Shown one piece after another: positions 58,131 through 64,000 of a stretch of 64,000 nt of DNA; position 1 is the stretch's first letter; every line of letters begins with the position of its first letter. The notes beneath the pieces were generated by a model that was not told where the DNA came from, did not search any database, and saw only the letters and a program-made list of their open reading frames with translations. The translations under genes and the position numbers were made by a program. Origin of the DNA: Cupriavidus pauculus (lineage in GTDB: Bacteria > Pseudomonadota > Gammaproteobacteria > Burkholderiales > Burkholderiaceae); the NCBI RefSeq assembly GCF_008801835.1, contig NZ_VZOW01000018.1, positions 55,171 through 119,170 of the forward strand. The letters are read 5' to 3'.

Positions 58131-61100
58131 AATTGGTAAGACCTACGATGCAGCCGGTAATGTCACGGCCGAGCTGCACGCCGACGGCGGTGTGGTGAGC
58201 TATCGCTACAACGCCTTCGGCAACAAGTTGGGGATGCTCGACGCCATGGGCTGGCTCACGCGCTATACGTATGACGCGGCAAACCGCCTGACAAGCACGA
58301 TCCACGCAGGCACTGACGTCACCTATATCGACGACAACTACAACCTGCAGAGTGCCGGCTGGCAGAACGTGACGGAGCGGTACTACTACGACCAGGCCGG
58401 TCGCCTGACCATGCAGATCGACGGCGCCGGCGCCGCGACTCGCTATGCATACGACATGCGCGGCAACCTGCTGTCGACCACGCAACCCATGGGGCAGCTG
58501 ACGCGTTCGGCCTACGACGCGCTGAACCACAAAATTGCCGAAGTTGACCCGAATAACATGGCGTCGACGTGGAGCTACAACTACTTCGGCAAAGTCACGC
58601 ACCACACCGATATCGGCGGCGCAGTGTACAGCTACGCGTATGACAACGCGCAGCAGCTGATCGCGCAAAGCAATACGCGAGGTCAGAGCCTGAACTACTA
58701 CTACGACGCGGCCGGCCAGGTCACCCAGGTCAACGATAACGCGCTGGGCCAGGTCACCACGTATGCCTATGACCTGGCGGGCAACCGCGTGCGAGAGAAA
58801 ACCACGCAGGGCGGTGTGGTATATCAGGACAACTTCCTGGCCTATGACGCACTAAATCGCCTGCGCGACGTGGCCGACGGGCAGGTCCACATCTCGTTCC
58901 AGTACGACGCCGTGGGCAATCGCACGTACATCGAGCAGCATTCCGTGGACGGCAACAACCGTTCTGATGCTGGCCGGTACTTCAGGTACGACGCGATGAA
59001 CCGCCAGACAATCGTGGACGGCGTGGACCCTTACGGCAATCTTGGCGCGCAGGGCCATGCCATTACTTATGACTTGAACGGCAACCGCACCAGCGACCGC
59101 TACTACGGTAACAAGGTGGTCACCGCCGGCGGCGAGTCGGTGATCATCGGCTATCAGGAATCCGGTGAGGCGATCTACGGCACTACGCCGACATCGTTTG
59201 TTCGCACCCAAGGCGTCGTCGAGGAGCTGTACCGCTATGACAATCTTGGACGATTGACCAGCGTGGTGCGTGACGGCGTACAGATCGACCACCGCTACTA
59301 CGACGGCGCGGGCCGTGTAATGGTGTCTGGCGCCAGCAACCTGCCGGTGGACTACGTCACCAAGCTCAACGAAGGTGTGCCGCAGGATCAGACCAACGGC
59401 ATGGAGTTGCGGATCAACCAGTACGACGCCAATGGTCGTCTGCTGCATCAGCGCACGCTCAAGAGCAATGGCGCGCTGAAGTCGGACGTCAATTACGACA
59501 CCTACGACGCCGCCGGCAACGTGCTGAACTACTCGCTGACCGACTACGATGGTGGCTACACGAACTGGTATGCGTACAGCATGCAGCGGTTCGAGGGCTA
59601 CAAGCAGGGCACGGTCTCGGGAACCAGTAACAAGATGAACCCGGGTTCGACGACCAGCAACTACGACGTCAACGGCAACCTGGTTAGCGTTACGGACTCC
59701 ACCAAGCCGGCCAACAACCGCACGTTCGTGAACGACCTAGCCGGTCATGTGCTGCAGGTCAACCAGGGCGGCAACATCAACCGCCAACTCGTGGTGAACG
59801 GCGAGGTGCTGGGCCAGCACGGCGTGGGCATCAATCCGGTCACGCCGAAGGACGGCCAGGGCAACCCGAACTTTTCGTACAACGCTGACTACGACTTCGG
59901 CTACCAGCCGATCGTGGCCAACTATCCGAACGCGGCGCCGGGCAGCTACACGGTGCAGACCGGAGACTCACTGCAGAGCATCGCCCGCAGCGCGTACGGG
60001 GATTCGGCGCTGTGGTACCGCATTGCCGAAGCGAACGGCCTGAGTTCCGACCGCGACCTGCGCGTTGGCCAGACGCTGAACATCCCGAACAAGGCAACCG
60101 GCATCCACAACGACAGTGGCGTGTTCAAGCCGTATGACTCGAGTAAGGTTGTTGGGGACACGACGCCGAACCTGCCGATGCCGAGCGCGGGCGGGGGTGG
60201 TGGATGTGGGATGCTCGGATCCATCATCGTGGCCGCGGTAACTATTGTCGTAGCGGTCATTTCGCAGCAGTACTATCTGGCCAACGGCGTGGTGGCTGGC
60301 GGCGGTGCGGGAGCGGGAACTGCAGCGGCTGCGGGAGCAACCACCGCAGCTGGAGCGACGGCCGCCGGGACAACCGCGGTTACCTATACCGCCGGTTCCA
60401 TGGCTATGGCGGGAGCCGTTGGTGGCGTGGCCGGTGCAGTAGCGGGCCAAGTCGTAGGCATGGCGCTAGGAATTCAAAACGGTTTTGACTGGAAGGCCGT
60501 TGCACTGGGAGCGATTGGGGGAGGTGTGGCAGGTGGTCTCAGTGGTGTGAACGTCGTTAGTAGCGCCATTGGAAATGCCGCGATCAGGGGCGCATTGACC
60601 AGTGCTGTCACCCAAGGTATCGGTGTTGCGACAGGCCTGCAAAAGAGTTTCAACTGGAAGGGTGTGGTCGGATCGGCCGTCGGCGCCGCCGTGGGGGCCG
60701 GCGTGAATGAGGCGCTTGGTGATCGCCTCGGCGTGGACACTGCCGGTCGCTTTGCGAAAGGGGCGGTGACGGCATTTTCCGCAGGAGTGAGTACAGCGGC
60801 AGCGCGAGGTGGTCGGATTGATGTCACCACGATCGCGGCTGATGCGTTTGGCAATGCGCTGGGTAGTAGCCTGGCTCAGCAGAACAGCAGCCAGCCAAAC
60901 TGGCAGGAGCGATTGCTCAACGAGCAGGCCGACCCTGTGACGGGTGTCTCGCGAGGAAACGTTTCGTTTGCGGGGCAAGCGCTGCACGAATCGCGCGTGA
61001 GCGATCTGCGGGACATGGCCGCGAATGAATTGGCTGTGGGAGGTCCAACGAGCACTGGAACCTTCGCGGCGAGTGCACCAGCTTACTTTGCGCCGGAGCC

Positions 61101-62196
61101 CACCAGCTCGCCAACGCCCTCGTATGAATCGCTTGTCAGCATGCCGCAGGTCACGGCCAGCGGTACGGACGGACAGGGGCGGGACTGGTACCAGTTTAAC
61201 AACGGAACAATGAGCCAATCGGTTCTTTCCCCGGCGATTGTCGGGACGCCACTGTCCGAGGTCCAAATGGTAGCAACTGGCGGTGCCGGATCGATTCAAC
61301 CTGATCCCGGCTGGGCAACCTCCCTTGGGAACATATTGGGCAGCGATTTGCCCATCAGTCAGAAGGTTGGCATGGCATGGGATCAAGCCAAGTATTATTT
61401 CCGTGGCTCGGATGCAGCACGGGGAACGGTGCAAGTGGTCGGAGGAGTGGCAGAAGTGGCCGGGGCCCTCGGGTTGAGCTCCACTGGTGCTGGTGCGGTC
61501 ATCGGGGTGCCGCTGGCTTTCCACGGTGGGGATAATATCGGAACGGGCTTAACTCGGATTTTCGATGGTGGGGACGGCACCACCTTCACTTACAAAACGA
61601 CTTACGATGTTTCGGGTTCTCGTCTTTTGGCGCAGGGGATCGATCAAGGCATCCCCTTCTTGGGTGGCGTAGCATCGCTAGGGCAAGGGCTACGCTTGGC
61701 AGAAAGCAGTGTTTTGAGTAACACTTCCTACCGAGCTTTGACCGCCACCGACGCGCAGGCGTTGGCCAATGGCCTTGGCTTGACGGCGAAGGCACCGAGT
61801 GGAAACTGGACTGCGGTCGAGCACGTTCTGAACGCGGGTCCGGGTCGTGGTGGCGCGCAGTTGAATAGTCCGTGGATATCGACTACGCGCGATCTCAATG
61901 TTGCAGTTGAGGGATATAGCAGTGGAAACGGTCTTGTTGCTGTCAACCTTAGCCGCGTGCCTGCGGGTGACCAAGTCGAGGTCTGGAAGGGATTGGCGCG
62001 GTCGAGCACTTATGGAGAGTCCATGGCTTACCACCGTGCAATCTGGGCACAGGAAGTTTCCGTGTATCGGTCGATTCCTGTGCAAGCCATCTACAGCCCA
62101 CTTGCACCATTGAGTCAAACGGCGGTGTCTCCCATAGTAACTCGAAGCATGTTTACTGGCGGCGTCGGTACATTTAGGTCTGGAGAAAAGAATTGA
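58131..62196 (+). pseudogene. Rhs protein, 5'-truncated, with LysM and a polymorphic toxin tip
   Basis: Over 1350 residues in one open frame, but homology begins abruptly at GKTYDAAGNVTAELHADGG, so the N-terminal part of the shell is missing. YD/Rhs repeats run to about 59940 (YAYDMRGNLLSTTQPMGQLT, FQYDAVGNRTYIEQHSV). A LysM domain (YTVQTGDSLQSIARSAYGD) follows at 59941-60110, then Ala/Gly-rich hydrophobic segments (60210-60470) and a boundary sequence AADAFGNALGSSL (60837-60875). The variable tip covers about 60880-62196. Its last 150 residues have YRALTATDAQ, PWISTTRD and AQEVSV, an R...STT...E pattern of ADP-ribosyltransferases. The frame is open upstream through the inverted piece, but that part is not Rhs in this frame. 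Expression would need a chance start; it may act as a silent tip store. Confidence 0.8.
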
Positions 62197-62534
62197 TGAG
62201 TAATGTTGAAAGTGTCGCTGCGGAGCTGCGGAGCAGTGGGATGGAGCTAGTGACAGCGCTGCAAACCACGAAGGAGATTAAGCGGCAAGCCTTTGAGCGG
62301 CTGGATCAAGCATCTAGAGAGCTGGCGCGACTGCTAAAAGGATCTGAGCAATTGCCTCGGCAGATCGTTAACGACTTGTATGTCACTGCAAAGATTCTTG
62401 AGAATGAAGCTTCGTACTCGAGGGACGCTGTGCTTGTCGCACAGATGGCATCCGCGCTTTATATGACTTTTGATCTTATTCTTCTGGGTGAGTCTCATGA
62501 GGATCGGCGACTGGGTGTGCCCCGAGCTCGCTAG
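62196..62534 (+). CDS. Putative immunity protein to the Rhs toxin tip
   Basis: 112 residues starting at an ATG that overlaps the Rhs stop by one base (TGATG). Mostly helical, acidic and small (SNVESVAAELRSSGMELVTA, FERLDQASRELARLLKG), with no signal peptide. No family recognised. Position directly after the tip, coupling and lower GC than the flanking genes (near 50% by eye) all fit a cognate immunity gene. A TTG just upstream (62193) is also in frame. Confidence 0.65.
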   Translation: MSNVESVAAELRSSGMELVTALQTTKEIKRQAFERLDQASRELARLLKGSEQLPRQIVNDLYVTAKILENEASYSRDAVLVAQMASALYMTFDLILLGESHEDRRLGVPRAR

Positions 62535-62788
62535 GCCCGATTAGCCGGAGTATGAACGCCAGCCAAGGGACATCAGCATCGCACTTGGATTGTATGATCG
62601 CTTCCCATAGAGGCGTGTTGTTGCTTCCGTTGTGCGGCCGGAGTGTCGCATGATCACGGACACGATATTGCGCGACGCAACGGTGCGGGGAGTTTCGCGG
62701 AATCGCAGTAGTCCAAGGGCTGTCGCAGGGGTACTCTCGGCCGCCGAGGCCGGCATCAGCGCGACGGTCGACTCGGGCGGCTGAACGC
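62535..62788. other. Spacer between immunity gene and orphan Rhs tip
   Basis: About 250 bp without a recognised gene. Open frames exist on the minus strand to 62987 but none shows family similarity. It may hold debris of a lost cassette or element. Confidence 0.4.
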
Positions 62789-63893
62789 GGCGGGCGCGTT
62801 TGGCAATGCGCTGGGCAGTAGCTTGGCGGGGAAGAGCTCCAGTGCAAGCGGCAGCCAGGGCGAAGATGTGCTGGGCGATAAGATCGCGGAGTTGCAGAAG
62901 TCTCAGGTCTGGAATGATCCGCCGGTGGCGGCCAGTACCGGTGGCGAGGGTTTCAGCTGGAGCGATATCGGCCAGCCGCGGACCCAAGGCGAACGGTATG
63001 CCGACGCCTTTGGCGGTGAGGCCATCAACACAAGCGATCGCTCAGAGTTTGGCGGTGGCCAACCGAAGTACAGCGAGTACACCAGACCCGACGGTCTGCG
63101 TGTTGGTCGCATTACTGATGTTCCAATGGCAGCAACTTCGGCCGCTGCAGAGCCTACCTTGCCTGAAGTGACGGTTTCGGCGAAGGCGGACCAGTGGGTT
63201 GAATACGGGCCGGGCGGAGAGGTGACGGTGCATGCCAAGCGCATGACGCCGGAGGAAATGGCTGCGTTTGATGCCGAGAACAGCCCAGGAGAGATTCGAG
63301 CAATCGAGCCGGACGGTTGGGAGCGGTTCTGGGGAGATCCCAACCTGCAGCATGTGATGCAGCACACGGCAACAGGTAAGGTTCTTGGCGCTGTAGTGAA
63401 CGCTGCAGGCAGTCTCTATGCCTCTTTTGCTCCATCGCGGTATAACTTTGCGACGCTGCAGACGCTCAATCCGGTGCAACAGCGCAACGCGCGGATTGAT
63501 AATGTCATCGGTCTCGCGACGCTGCCGCTGACTACCGGCTCGGTGGTGGCCAGGGCTGAAGTAGCTGTTGCACGGGCAGATGCTGCAGCATTAGCCAAGG
63601 ACGCACTTGTGACGCGTATGCAGCAGACTGGCGCGCGCCAGGTGCTAAATCCCGACGCACTAAGTAGCTGGGATCGCGCAGAGGCTGCATATGCAAATAT
63701 ACGAGGCGATGCAACTGATATTGGTAAGATCGCAGCCAATACGGGTTGGTCAGAAGCGAGAATTGGTACAGTTAAAGAGCATTTGTTCTTCAATGAACAT
63801 AAACTCGACTCTGGCTTTGCTCGTTTCGATGCGGATCCAGACATCGTTAACGCATGGAACCGCCTCGCAACGGGTGAACCGCCCCGGGTTTAG
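62789..63893 (+). pseudogene. Orphan Rhs C-terminal tip (second toxin cassette), probably truncated by an IS element
   Basis: The frame begins with the same boundary sequence as the main Rhs: GCGTTTGGCAATGCGCTGGG at 62796-62815 equals 60844-60863. It then diverges completely into about 350 different residues (DVLGDKIAELQKSQVWNDPP, VTVHAKRMTPEEMAAFDAEN). The end (IRGDATDIGKIAANTGWSEA, then VKEHLFFNEHKL and FDADPDIVNAWNRLATG) resembles a conserved domain that, from memory, occurs at the C-termini of polymorphic toxins and some phage proteins and normally continues further. An IS3-type end begins at 63894 directly after the stop, so the last part of the toxin is probably missing. No start codon of its own; TTG 62823 is the first possible. 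Confidence 0.75.
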
Positions 63894-64000
63894 TGGAGGC
63901 TCCACTCTTTGAGAGAATGGAGCCATGAGCAAGCAAACCAAGTTTTCCCCCGAGGTCCGAGAGCGGGCCGTACGTCTGGTGCAAGAACAGCGCAGCGAAC
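63894..64000 (+). mobile_element. Left end of an IS3-family element, cut by the window edge
   Basis: The sequence from 63894 (TGGAGGCTCCACTCTTTGAG) is a likely terminal inverted repeat, 30 bp before the orfA start. It has the TG start usual for IS3 elements. The right end, target duplication and orfB lie outside the window. Confidence 0.75.
63924..64000 (+). CDS. IS3-family transposase OrfA, first 25 residues
   Basis: Begins MSKQTKFSPEVRERAVRLVQ, the usual N-terminal HTH opening of IS3-family OrfA (DNA-binding part of the DDE transposase made by frameshifting with OrfB). The reading frame leaves the window at base 64000. Confidence 0.88.

Noticed and set aside
62541..62987. 148-codon minus-strand frame behind the immunity gene
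   Set aside because: Runs into the orphan Rhs tip on the other strand; no convincing family match.

Overview
The window looks like a chromosomal segment of a high-GC betaproteobacterium of the Burkholderiaceae, most likely Cupriavidus or a close relative. This rests on roughly 65% GC by eye, many LysR regulators, orphan tripartite tricarboxylate (Tct) transporter genes, an AcnB-type aconitase, a long-form isocitrate lyase, SfnB-type sulfur genes, and a fliLMNOPQR operon. I saw no rRNA, tRNA or CRISPR. Gene and domain names come from recognising protein motifs in the sequence; no database search was run.

Layout. 1-10 kb: the end of a MocR-type aminotransferase/regulator, an EAL phosphodiesterase, a BBE-type FAD oxidase divergent from a LysR gene, a LuxR-type regulator, a lipoprotein, and a LysR/DoxX/small repeat protein group. 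10-18 kb: a phosphonate-catabolism island with phosphonoacetate hydrolase (phnA), phosphonoacetaldehyde dehydrogenase (phnY), an organophosphate-antiporter-like MFS carrier, an iron-type alcohol dehydrogenase and two LysR regulators, plus decayed remnants of acs and tctC. 18-21 kb: a PAS-HTH regulator and isocitrate lyase. 21-29 kb: an AraC/cupin pair, then an iron-uptake block in which two Fur-box-like sites, an OmpR-type two-component system, a Fiu/PiuA-like TonB receptor, PiuC and an FMN alpha-hydroxyacid oxidase are arranged head to tail. 29-32 kb: tctBA without tctC. 32-37.6 kb: a bacteriophytochrome locus (bphP and a response regulator facing a PAS histidine kinase and heme oxygenase bphO). 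37.7-41.6 kb: an operon of two SfnB-like flavoproteins and an LLM-type flavin monooxygenase. 41.6-49 kb: a chemoreceptor, a diheme peroxidase with a lipoprotein phosphoesterase, an unrecognised 561-residue protein and a class D beta-lactamase. 49-54 kb: flagellar fliLMNOPQR. 54-57 kb: acnB.

57-64 kb is the accessory end: a broken SDR gene, an inverted Rhs fragment, a 5'-truncated Rhs core with LysM and a candidate ADP-ribosyltransferase-like toxin tip, a putative immunity gene, a second orphan Rhs tip, and an IS3-family element at the window edge that probably truncates that tip.

Two threads cross the window. First, aceA and acnB, about 34 kb apart, carry an identical 19-bp inverted-repeat motif at nearly the same distance (115 and 114 bp) from their start codons, which suggests one regulator for the glyoxylate/TCA branch. 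Second, several loci show erosion: acs, tctC, the SDR, the Rhs core and the orphan Rhs tip are all fragments.
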